32,757 bases of DNA. It comes from Actinomycetes bacterium (GTDB lineage Bacteria > Actinomycetota > Actinomycetes > S36-B12 > GCA-2699445). The notes beneath the pieces were generated by a model, which was not told the origin of the DNA, searched no databases, and saw nothing but the letters and a program-made list of their open reading frames with translations. Position 1 is the stretch's first letter. Every line of letters begins with the position of its first letter. Where the stretch lies: NCBI GenBank assembly GCA_022600255.1, contig JAHZKU010000048.1, positions 1 to 32,757 on the forward strand, in the 5' to 3' direction. Below are positions 1 to 7,443 of the stretch, one piece after another. The translations under genes were made by a program, and so were the position numbers.

Positions 1-734
1 GCATTGGTACTCCAGAACAGGACGATGCTGAGGACGTCGCGGCACTACACCGCGCTGAAACGCGTATTGAGGTTGCGATGCGGCAGCAAGGTCTCTGACC
101 TTCCTGTCGCACCGAAACCGGCAAGTCCGCCGGTGCGATAGACATGCAGGCTGGTGCTGTACGAGCATCATGTGTTGGAGGGCGCCGGCAACAGCGGGAA
201 ATGGTGGGATTGCGTCATCCTGTATCGAGCCGACCTGTGGCGGGTTCTCGACGATGGGATCGAGTTGTACGACGGGTCTCGCGGCCTGACTTGCGCTGCC
301 ATGAGCAACGCCAAACGGGTGAGGAGTTGCCTGTCTACGGCATTCATCCGATCTGCTTCTCCGGGGAAGAAAACCATCTCAACGTGATGAAGTCTGCGTC
401 CGATCACATGGTGGCCCGTCAGCAGTACCCGGATGCGCCGATTGTGTTCATGGGCGACTTCAATGCCCAAGATTTTGACCACTCCCAGTCGCTGCTGCGG
501 CATAGATCGCGAGACGCTTACGGTCGCAACTGGGTTACCTCGACGCGCTTCGTCGATACGTTCCCGGCCGCAAACGGTCGGTTCGCCGACGCGCACGTTG
601 GGGAATATCCGGGTGGACTACATCTACACCGAGAATCGGGGCGGAACCAAATTCCGGACCAACAGCGCCAGCATCGCCGCGATGCGCCGGGCGGCTCGGA
701 TCACTGGCCCATCATGGCTGACGTGACGCTGTAG
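1..734 (+). pseudogene. Endonuclease/exonuclease/phosphatase (EEP) family gene, 5'-truncated and frameshifted
   Basis: The downstream part of an EEP-fold (DNase I-like) phosphoesterase gene is visible, but only by switching between two reading frames. Frame 1 carries a stretch at about 154-315 with WWDCVILYRADLW. Frame 3 carries about 318-600 with the hallmark MGDFNAQDF. Frame 1 then carries RVDYIYTEN at about 603-690, and frame 3 carries GSDHWPIMADVTL to the TAG at 732-734. GDFN, the R(V/I)DYI segment and SDHWP are the ordered EEP metal and catalytic motifs. Undoing about five one-base shifts (near 108, 153, 315, 604 and 690, mostly in short homopolymers) gives one continuous frame back to base 1. 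The start lies outside the window. Either the gene is decayed or the sequence has indel errors at a contig edge. The substrate cannot be predicted. Confidence 0.75.
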
Positions 735-771
735 CCGACTGTCCACCGGTCACCCCGCCGCCCGACAACTC

Positions 772-796
772 CTGCGGCCAGCTAGCCCTGCCGCAG
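772..796. terminator. Hairpin between two convergent genes
   Basis: A perfect 7-bp inverted repeat (CTGCGGC at 772-778, GCCGCAG at 790-796) with an 11-nt loop lies between the end of the EEP relic and the end of the adenosyltransferase gene. There is no T-run, so it is at best a hairpin-only bidirectional terminator. Confidence 0.4.
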
Positions 797-836
797 ATAA
801 GGGTGCCTTGGCGGCATCGGCCGAGGAGTTGGACAG

Positions 837-1409
837 CTACTGCCGTTCGCCGCCCGGCACCCACAGCACGTCTCCTTCGGGGTTGGCAACCCGCGCCAAG
901 ATAAAGAGCAGATCCGAGAGTCGGTTCAGGTAGTGAGCTGGCTCAACGTTGGTAGTTTCCGGGTCAGCCGAGATCGCGGCCCAGGTTGCGCGTTCCGCCC
1001 GCCGTGCGATCGTGCGAGCTTGGTGCAACAGCGCACTTCCAGCGGTACCACCTGGGAGGATGAAGGACCTTAGCGGCGCGAGTTGCTCGTTATAGTGGTC
1101 GCAATCATCTTCAAGTCCCTTCACATACTCCGGTTGCACGCGCAGGGGTGGGTGCTCTGGGTTCGGTGCCACCGGCGTGCACAAGTCCGCGCCCACATCG
1201 AACAACTCATTCTGGATTCGACTGAGCGTCGCTGTGAGATCGCTCGGCAACGATCCAAGCGCCAGCGCGACCCCGATCGCAGAGTTCGTCTCGTCCACGT
1301 CAGCGTAGGCGTTGAGTCGGGGGTCATTCTTGCTAGTGCGCGAGAAATCGCCCAACGCCGTGGTGCCGTCGTCGCCAGTGCGCGTGTAGATGCGGGTTAG
1401 GTTGACCAT
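837..1409 (-). CDS. pduO: Cob(I)alamin adenosyltransferase, PduO type
   Basis: This 190-aa enzyme transfers the adenosyl group of ATP to cob(I)alamin, making the AdoCbl cofactor needed by B12 mutases. The PduO signature is clear: the N-terminal ATP-binding loop YTRTGDDGTT (residues 8-17), the DVGADL segment, the helix ARTIARRAER and the C-terminal YLNRLSDLLFILAR helix. The length is usual for a single-domain PduO protein. The ATG at 1409 is preferred because the family begins just before the Y-T-R-T-G loop; an upstream in-frame ATG at 1448 adds 13 unlikely residues. No Shine-Dalgarno is seen, and a weak TTTACT box ends 6 nt before the ATG, so the message may be leaderless. The likely client in this window is the mutase at 13520. 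Confidence 0.93.
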   Translation of the reverse strand: MVNLTRIYTRTGDDGTTALGDFSRTSKNDPRLNAYADVDETNSAIGVALALGSLPSDLTATLSRIQNELFDVGADLCTPVAPNPEHPPLRVQPEYVKGLEDDCDHYNEQLAPLRSFILPGGTAGSALLHQARTIARRAERATWAAISADPETTNVEPAHYLNRLSDLLFILARVANPEGDVLWVPGGERQ

Positions 1410-1546
1410 GCTTTGAGTAAACCCCAGCGCTGAGCAGTCACCAAACACTGGGCCATGTCAGGGCGGATTCGATTCGGATTCATGCTGCTTGTCCGCAGCC
1501 GGACTCCTAGACTGGAGCCACCGACACAATCTCCCAGGGAGCACAC

Positions 1547-3031
1547 ATGCCAACAGAGGTGAAACGCGAGGTCGCGGCCGTTGACGGGCTCTGGCTGCAC
1601 ATGGACACTCCCGAGAACCTGATGGTCATTGAGGGCATCATGATGTTCGACGACGCTCTGGACGTGGAACGCGCCATCGATGTCTTACGGGTGCGACTGC
1701 CGGAACGCTACCCGGTCTTCAAGCAGAAGCCGGTGGCCAGTAGAAATCCAGTGGGGGGTGACTACTGGGTCTCGGATCCGGACTTCGACATTCACGATCA
1801 CATCGTTTTCGCAGACCTGGGTGCGGGCGGCGACGATGCTGATCTGCAAGAGTATGTCAGCGCACAGATGAGCAGGCCACTGGACAAGACACGACCGCTC
1901 TGGGAGGTCCACTTCATCTCGAACTATCTGAGAGGCACGGCGGTTCTCGCCAGATTCCATCACGCAATGGCCGATGGCACCGCCCTGGCCCGGGTGCTGC
2001 TCGAACTCACCGACGACAACCCAGACGATGACCTAGCCGAAGCTGAGAATCTGAAGGCACCCGGTGCGGTGAACGAAGGCCAGCGTCACAACCTGCTTGG
2101 GATCAGTCGCAGAGTAGACAGTCTCATCGGCGGCGAACCAGACGGAATGCGGCAACGCCTGCTTGGTCAGGTAGACAAGATCGATGAGGCGGCCGGGACG
2201 GCCAAGGATTCTTTGGCTCACAAGGCAATGAGTGGGGCGCACTCTGTGGAGAAACTGGCCAGTTTCGATACGGTGACCGACGTGTGGTCAGTCGCCAAAC
2301 TGGCACCAACGCTGGTCGACAAACTCTTTGTCACCAAGTTGCCCGCTAGTCCCGTTCGTGGAAAGGCTGGGGTTCGCAAAGCCGCGGTATGGAGTAAGGC
2401 CCTAGACCTCAACACGATCAAGGCTGTCAGCAAGGCCCACGGTGCGACGGTGAATGACGTCATGATCGCCGCGCTGGCGGGGGCAATCCGGGCTTACACG
2501 CTTGACCACGGTGGCGAACCCACGGACATGTCCACAATGGTCCCGGTCAATCTGCGACCGCTGGATCGGCCATTGCCAAGGGAGCTCGGGAACAAGTTTG
2601 CCTTGGTTGTCCTCAAGTTGCCGATCTCTGGTGAGAGCCCCGAAGAGCGTCTCGCCTTGACCAAGGCTGGCATGGACAAGATCAAAGGCAGCGCTGAGGC
2701 GATGGTGACGTTTGGGATTATTGAAGGCTTAGGGTCTTTCAATGCCGCGATGACGCAAAACCTGGTTGGATTCTTCTCCAGCAAGGGAATTGGCGTGACA
2801 ACCAACGTCATTGGCCCGATGCAGCCGCGGTATTTCGCGGGGACCCGGGTTCAGAGTGTGCTGGGGTGGGCTCCCAGTGCCGGTGACCAAACAATCAACG
2901 AGTGCATCTTCTCTTGTGACGGCAAGATTCGGGTCGGCTTCAAGGTTGACTACGACACCGTGCCCGATGCGCAACGGCTAGTGGATGCCTTTGATGACGA
3001 GCTGAAAGCGCTCGCGGCCAGCGCGATCTAG
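1547..3031 (+). CDS. Wax ester synthase/diacylglycerol acyltransferase (WS/DGAT)
   Basis: This 494-aa protein belongs to the bacterial WS/DGAT (tgs-like) family, which moves an acyl group from acyl-CoA to a fatty alcohol or diacylglycerol to make wax esters or triacylglycerol at the membrane. The catalytic HHxxxDG motif is intact as HHAMADG at residues 138-144. The family N-terminus (VDGLWLHMDTPENLMVI), the central MSTMVPVNLRP segment and the NKFALVVLKLPI segment are also present, and the length is typical. The ATG at 1547 has a GGGAG ribosome-binding site about 7 nt upstream. A TAGACT box at 1508-1513 is a possible -10. The gene is divergent from the adenosyltransferase and convergent with the next gene. 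Wax versus triacylglycerol preference cannot be read from sequence. Confidence 0.93.
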   Translation: MPTEVKREVAAVDGLWLHMDTPENLMVIEGIMMFDDALDVERAIDVLRVRLPERYPVFKQKPVASRNPVGGDYWVSDPDFDIHDHIVFADLGAGGDDADLQEYVSAQMSRPLDKTRPLWEVHFISNYLRGTAVLARFHHAMADGTALARVLLELTDDNPDDDLAEAENLKAPGAVNEGQRHNLLGISRRVDSLIGGEPDGMRQRLLGQVDKIDEAAGTAKDSLAHKAMSGAHSVEKLASFDTVTDVWSVAKLAPTLVDKLFVTKLPASPVRGKAGVRKAAVWSKALDLNTIKAVSKAHGATVNDVMIAALAGAIRAYTLDHGGEPTDMSTMVPVNLRPLDRPLPRELGNKFALVVLKLPISGESPEERLALTKAGMDKIKGSAEAMVTFGIIEGLGSFNAAMTQNLVGFFSSKGIGVTTNVIGPMQPRYFAGTRVQSVLGWAPSAGDQTINECIFSCDGKIRVGFKVDYDTVPDAQRLVDAFDDELKALAASAI

Positions 3032-3108
3032 TGGCTGCATGACTCGCAAGGACCCGCTGCTCTTGCGCCCCGCGGCACTCTTCGCAAGCGAACAGTTGAG
3101 GCTTGGAT

Positions 3109-4278
3109 TCAGGCGCTGGCGACCGGTACCAACGTGGCCGTTGGCTCGGGTGTGGTCGGCTTGGGGGTGCGGACCGGTAGCCGAATCTGCCCCGAACGAC
3201 CCGGGGCGATCGCCCATTGCGGCGCTTCAAATAGGAATCGTAGGTTGCTGGCCATCGCGACGCGGTAGAGAACCAGGGCCGCCGCAACCACTAGGGCGGG
3301 AGCGACGATCGGATATAGTGCCTGGGCTGCCCAGCCATCCAAAACGGTTGACCCGGATTCGGCTAGCCAGACCTTGGTCAGGAAGATCAATGGGAACTGC
3401 AGCACAAAAATCGGCAGCGTTCTCGCTCCGACGTAGTGGGCGAATCGACGAGGGTGCTCGTACCTGGCTATCAAACTGGCGGCCATGATTCCCGTGGCAA
3501 TCCACAGGAGACACAACAGGAAAAACTGATTCCCCCAGGTGTCTGGGTTGTTGAACCGGATCAAGCTGAGTAGCACCCCAGCCCCACCGAGCAACGCCAC
3601 GAGCGGCCAGCGAGCTGCGCGTCCAAGGTCCAGTAGTGCCTGTTTGTGGTAAGCGCCGATCAGGAAGAAGACCAGATTCAGCGCGATTGCGTGGAGCATC
3701 CCAGGGGAGTGGAAAGGCCCGATCACATTTTCGAAGAACGCCTGGGTTTCCGGTCGCAGGATGTTGGGGACGGCCGCTAGGCCCAGCACGAGCCACACCG
3801 GCACGTTTCGGGCGGCCTTGGCCACCACAAAGAAGACAACGAGGGCTAAGAGATACCAGTAACCGTCCGCAGGGAACAGCAGCCCAGTCAGCACTGTGCC
3901 AGGACTCATCGTCAATCCGGTCAGGGGGAGCGTGAGCAGCATGGTTCCCGCCAAGATCAATGACCAGAGCACGTAGAGGTACATGGTGCCCAGGGTGCGC
4001 TTGCGGCTTGTGCCCCACCCGCGGTTGATGGCACCGGCGGCCAGCATCCCCGAGACCAGGAAAAATGTGGGCATCCGGAAGGGCTCTAGCACGGTGATGA
4101 AGGCGTGCCAGAAACCAGTCACCTCACTACCGGTCACCTCTAGCATGCTCAGCACGAAGTGCATCTGAACCACAAGGATGACGCTGGTGGCTTTGATCAA
4201 GTCAATCCAGTCACTGCGATCAGTCGCTGCTTTCGGCGGGTAAGCAACCCCCGAATCGGTCTTCCGGGCCGCGCCCAT
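3109..4278 (-). CDS. Acyltransferase-3 family integral membrane protein
   Basis: This is a polytopic membrane protein of the acyltransferase-3 (OafA/YrhL-like) family, which typically O-acylates sugars or cell-envelope polymers using acyl-CoA. The family opening is RSDWIDLIKATSVILVVQMH, with the conserved His in the first helix, followed by a second helix with RMPTFFLVSGML. About ten hydrophobic helices follow, and the tail is hydrophilic and Pro/Thr-rich. The start is uncertain. ATG 4278 leaves a 22-residue lead before the first helix but has no ribosome-binding site. A GTG at 4335 lies about 12 nt after a GGGGGA run and is the main alternative. The gene is divergent from murA. The acceptor is unknown; a cell-wall polymer is only a guess from that neighbour. 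Confidence 0.85.
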   Translation of the reverse strand: MGAARKTDSGVAYPPKAATDRSDWIDLIKATSVILVVQMHFVLSMLEVTGSEVTGFWHAFITVLEPFRMPTFFLVSGMLAAGAINRGWGTSRKRTLGTMYLYVLWSLILAGTMLLTLPLTGLTMSPGTVLTGLLFPADGYWYLLALVVFFVVAKAARNVPVWLVLGLAAVPNILRPETQAFFENVIGPFHSPGMLHAIALNLVFFLIGAYHKQALLDLGRAARWPLVALLGGAGVLLSLIRFNNPDTWGNQFFLLCLLWIATGIMAASLIARYEHPRRFAHYVGARTLPIFVLQFPLIFLTKVWLAESGSTVLDGWAAQALYPIVAPALVVAAALVLYRVAMASNLRFLFEAPQWAIAPGRSGQIRLPVRTPKPTTPEPTATLVPVASA

Positions 4279-4503
4279 CCGGGCGACTGCAACGGATTCA
4301 TCGTTGCTCGCCCACGTGGGACTGGATATTGACACGAGTAGTGAATTCCCCCTGAAGCGCAAGATCAAACCCCGCGATCCTATTGGGACAATGCAGGCGT
4401 AGGTGATTAATGCCACGAACTTCCCATGTTGCGTTTCCATCTCAATTCGAATGGGCAAATCAGACGCTATGCCCGCCTACACGAATCTGCCCGGAATGGG
4501 TCG

Positions 4504-4509
4504 TACCAT
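4504..4509 (+). promoter_or_regulatory. -10 box for leaderless murA start
   Basis: TACCAT ends 7 nt before the GTG at 4517, the spacing of actinobacterial leaderless promoters. It supports that GTG over the upstream in-frame ATGs, none of which has a ribosome-binding site. No clear -35 is seen. Confidence 0.4.
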
Positions 4510-4516
4510 TCCAGAG

Positions 4517-5800
4517 GTGGAGGCTTTTCTAATTCGTGGAGGACACCCGCTGGTCGGCGAGGTGTCGGTAGCGGGCGCCAAAAACTCTGTGTTGAAGCTG
4601 ATGGCGGTCGCGCTGTTGGCAGAAGGCCGAACCACGATCACAGGCGTGCCCGATATCCTCGACGTTGCCATCATGGGCAAACTTGTGACCCGGTTAGGTT
4701 GCGAGGTGGCCTGGGACAAAGCGGCCCAGACGCTAACCATCGATGTCCCCGCTGAGTTAGAGCAGCGCGCCGACTATGACTTGGTGCGGCAGATGCGGGC
4801 GTCAATCTCGGTGCTGGGTCCCCTGATCGCCCGTTTGGGTGTGGCTGACATTGCGCTGCCCGGGGGAGACGCAATCGGATCCCGTGGCCTGGATATGCAC
4901 ATGGCTGGTCTCGAGCGGATGGGCGCCAAAGTCACCAGCGAACATGGGTATCTGCTGGCGAGTGCCCCGGAGCGGTTGTCCGGGGCAACGATCTGGCTGG
5001 ACTTCCCTAGTGTGGGAGCCACCGAAACGCTCATGATGGCCGCCGTGATGGCGCAAGGCATCACGGTCATCGACAACGCCGCTCGGGAACCCGAGATCGT
5101 CGACATCACGGAGATGCTGGTCAAGATGGGTGCCCAGATCGATGGCGTAGGCACCTCCACCCTGACGATTGAGGGTGTCGATCAACTGCATCCGACAACG
5201 CACGACACTGTCCCTGACCGCATCGTGGCGGGTACTTGGGCTGTTGGCGCTGCAATGACGCAAGGTGATGTCACGGTCAAACACGCCCGGATGAACCATC
5301 TGGCCATCGCCTTGGACAAACTCACCGAGGCCGGGGCGAGTGTGTCTGAAGTTGATGATGGCTTCCGAGTTGTCATGGATGAGCGGCCGAAGTCCGTGGA
5401 CATCGTCACGCTCCCATACCCAGGATTCGCCACTGATCTACAACCGCAATTTATCGCGATGAATGCGGTAGCTGATGGTTTGTCCATGGTTACCGAGAAT
5501 CTGTTCGAGGCGCGCTTCAAGTTTGTCAATGAGTTGATCCGGTTAGGCGCCGATATTCGCACAGAGGGTCATCACGCCGTCATTACGGGCCGACCCACGT
5601 TGTCTGGGGCGCCAGTGGAGGCCCACGACATTCGCGCGGGTGCCAGCCTCGTCTTGGCTGGCCTGGTTGCGCAGGGGGACACGGTTGTCAGCAAGGTGCA
5701 CCATATCGATCGGGGTTATTCCGGCTTCGTATCCGACCTCACCGGTCTCGGTGCGCAGATTGAACGTCTTGCGCCGGCGGAGATGCCCGCCCAGCGTTAG
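4517..5800 (+). CDS. murA: UDP-N-acetylglucosamine 1-carboxyvinyltransferase MurA (Cys-to-Asp form)
   Basis: MurA catalyses the first committed step of peptidoglycan synthesis in the cytoplasm, adding enolpyruvate from PEP to UDP-GlcNAc. The N-terminal VAGAKNSVLKLM segment holds the substrate-binding Lys-Asn pair. The mobile active-site loop reads LPGGDAIGSR, so the residue matching E. coli Cys115 is Asp118. In mycobacterial MurA the same Cys-to-Asp change gives intrinsic fosfomycin insensitivity. With the GTG at 4517 the protein is 427 aa, close to the family length, and begins MEAFLIRGGHPLVGEV as its relatives do. ATGs at 4496, 4469 and 4451 are in frame but lack translation signals. The last four bases overlap the end of the convergent VOC gene. 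Confidence 0.95.
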   Translation: MEAFLIRGGHPLVGEVSVAGAKNSVLKLMAVALLAEGRTTITGVPDILDVAIMGKLVTRLGCEVAWDKAAQTLTIDVPAELEQRADYDLVRQMRASISVLGPLIARLGVADIALPGGDAIGSRGLDMHMAGLERMGAKVTSEHGYLLASAPERLSGATIWLDFPSVGATETLMMAAVMAQGITVIDNAAREPEIVDITEMLVKMGAQIDGVGTSTLTIEGVDQLHPTTHDTVPDRIVAGTWAVGAAMTQGDVTVKHARMNHLAIALDKLTEAGASVSEVDDGFRVVMDERPKSVDIVTLPYPGFATDLQPQFIAMNAVADGLSMVTENLFEARFKFVNELIRLGADIRTEGHHAVITGRPTLSGAPVEAHDIRAGASLVLAGLVAQGDTVVSKVHHIDRGYSGFVSDLTGLGAQIERLAPAEMPAQR

Positions 5801-6171
5801 TCGACGTGTTGATCGAACAGGATGGTATTGCCATCCGGGTCGGTGATCATGAAACTGGCCGGGCCACTCGGGGTTTCCTGCGTGGTATCGGCCGTAACGG
5901 GCAAGCCAGCTTGGGTCGCATCTTCCCGCAACTGCCGCACGTCGGTGAAGTCAGCGGCTGCTTCGCCGGCTCCTTGCCAACCCGGGTTGAAGGTGAGGAT
6001 GTTCTGCTCGAACATGCCATGGAATAGGCCAATCACGGTGGTGCCGTTCAGCAAGATGGTCCAAGTCTGCCCATCACCGCCAACCATGGCGAAGCCAAGC
6101 TTGCCATAGAACTCCCGAGAGGCGGCCATGTCTTGGACCACCAGACTGACGGAGAACGCACCTAGTTGCAT
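5797..6171 (-). CDS. VOC (glyoxalase/bleomycin-resistance fold) family protein
   Basis: This 124-aa protein has the paired beta-alpha-beta-beta-beta pattern of the vicinal oxygen chelate superfamily. The N-terminal half opens FSVSLVVQDMAASREFYGKLGF, with the usual S-x-x-FY-x-x-LGF signature. The C-terminal half ends FMITDPDGNTILFDQH, with the DPDGN turn. The length is that of a single VOC unit acting as a homodimer. Metal ligands and substrate cannot be assigned, and the closest-looking relatives are generic glyoxalase-like proteins. The ATG at 6171 follows a leaderless-type -10 box. The gene ends convergently with murA, overlapping by 4 nt, and its promoter region abuts that of the thiamine operon. 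Confidence 0.85.
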   Translation of the reverse strand: MQLGAFSVSLVVQDMAASREFYGKLGFAMVGGDGQTWTILLNGTTVIGLFHGMFEQNILTFNPGWQGAGEAAADFTDVRQLREDATQAGLPVTADTTQETPSGPASFMITDPDGNTILFDQHVD

Positions 6172-6177
6172 AGGCCA

Positions 6178-6183
6178 AACCTA
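6178..6183 (-). promoter_or_regulatory. -10 box for leaderless VOC gene
   Basis: On the minus strand TAGGTT is followed by exactly 6 nt and then the ATG at 6171. No ribosome-binding site is present, which fits a leaderless transcript. Confidence 0.5.
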
Positions 6184-6202
6184 CAACGCGCTATTCTGCA
6201 AG

Positions 6203-6313
6203 GGCACTCGGGGAGTCTGGGCCACACCGGACTGAGAAGGCGATCGACCAGCGTCTGGTCGTAGACGGTTTCGCCGACCCGTCACCTGATCTGGATCATG
6301 CCAGCGGAGGAAT
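6203..6313 (+). ncRNA. TPP (THI-box) riboswitch
   Basis: The conserved thiamine pyrophosphate aptamer blocks occur in order. They are ACTCGGGGAGTC at 6207-6218 (5' helix), the pyrimidine-sensor block CTGAGAAGG at 6232-6240, then ACCCGTCACCTGATCTGGAT at about 6278-6295, and ATGCCAGCGGAGGAA to 6312. The layout closely follows the E. coli thiM aptamer, with an extra hairpin (CGACCAGCGTCTGGTCG) as the optional P3 extension. The ribosome-binding site of thiB (GGAGG, 6306-6310) lies inside the 3' conserved strand, so ligand binding should hide it. Control is therefore probably translational, and no terminator stem with a T-run is seen. A TATTCT box at 6192-6197 is a plausible -10 placing the transcript start near 6203. 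Confidence 0.93.
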
Positions 6314-6314
6314 C

Positions 6315-7442
6315 GTGTCCCCTTATCGACGCAAACTGTCCAATTTCGTAGCGACCCCCGACGCTAGGCTCGGTCTGTTGGCAAGAGCCCTAGGTGTGTT
6401 GTGTGCTGCTGGCCTGGTGTTGACCGCGTGTGCGGCCACGCCGGATGCTGACGAGTCGCCGGCGGCGCTGACCTCCGGTGACACGGTCCGACTGCTGACG
6501 TATGACTCCTACGCCATTTCTGAGAAGACCCTGGCGGACTTCACCAAGGAAACTGGCCAAGAAGTGGAGATCGTTAAAGCGGGCGATGCGGGCGCGATGG
6601 TGAATCGAGCCTTGCTGTCTGTGGATAATCCGGAGGGTGACGTGCTCTTTGGGATTGACAACAACCTCAGTTCACGTGGCATCGATGGTGACCTGTTCGT
6701 GGAGTACCAGGCGGCCGGGATCGAAGAGGTCCCGGCCGATCTCCGCGAAGCTACAGACGACCGCCTCACCCCCATCGACACCGGGGATGTGTGTATCAAC
6801 ACCGATACGGCCTACTTCGACAAGAACGACTTGGCGCCGCCGCAGACGTTGCAGGATCTAACCAAGTCGGAGTACCGAGATTTGCTCGTGGTGCAAAACC
6901 CAGGGTCTTCCACACCCGGACTCGCGTTCTTGCTGGCCACGGTGGCTGAGTTCGGCCCAGACGGGTTCGCTAGTTACTGGGAAAGCCTGCGGGACAACGG
7001 CGTGCGGGTGGAGGAGAGTTGGAGTTCGGCCTACGAACAACAGTTCTCCGGTAGTTCAGGGGGTGGCAACCGGCCCATTGTGGTTTCGTACGCATCCTCG
7101 CCAGCGGCCGAGGTGATTTTCGCCGCGGAAGCCCCGAAGTCGGCCCCCACCGCGGCGTCCTTGGACACCTGCTACCGGCAGATTGAGTATGCGGGCGTAC
7201 TCGCGAACAGCCCAAATGAAACCGGGGCCCGGCAGTTTGTAGATTTCATGCTGACGAACACGTATCAGGAAGACATCCCTGGGAATAACTTCGTCTATCC
7301 GGTCCTGCCCGGCGCAACGCTGCCGCCAGAATTCGACGAGTACGCTCCGCAGCCCAGCGACCCGATGTCGTTGCCGGCACCGGAAGTGGCCCTGAATCGG
7401 GAGACCTGGGTATCGGAATGGTCCAGTGTGATGCAGGGCTGA
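6315..7442 (+). CDS. thiB: Thiamine ABC transporter substrate-binding lipoprotein
   Basis: This 375-aa extracellular solute-binding protein is of the ThiB/TbpA type. It captures thiamine (or a phosphate ester or precursor) outside the membrane and passes it to ThiPQ. A lipoprotein signal peptide ends in the lipobox LTAC with Cys39. The mature part shows the ThiB features LLTYDSYAISEKTLADFTKETG, the GDVLFGIDNNL segment and the IVVSYASSPAAEV segment. The GTG start at 6315 has GGAGG 4 nt upstream, embedded in the TPP riboswitch, which ties the ligand family to thiamine. It is first in a three-gene operon; the stop is one base before the thiP ATG. Confidence 0.94.
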   Translation: MSPYRRKLSNFVATPDARLGLLARALGVLCAAGLVLTACAATPDADESPAALTSGDTVRLLTYDSYAISEKTLADFTKETGQEVEIVKAGDAGAMVNRALLSVDNPEGDVLFGIDNNLSSRGIDGDLFVEYQAAGIEEVPADLREATDDRLTPIDTGDVCINTDTAYFDKNDLAPPQTLQDLTKSEYRDLLVVQNPGSSTPGLAFLLATVAEFGPDGFASYWESLRDNGVRVEESWSSAYEQQFSGSSGGGNRPIVVSYASSPAAEVIFAAEAPKSAPTAASLDTCYRQIEYAGVLANSPNETGARQFVDFMLTNTYQEDIPGNNFVYPVLPGATLPPEFDEYAPQPSDPMSLPAPEVALNRETWVSEWSSVMQG

Positions 7443-7443
7443 C

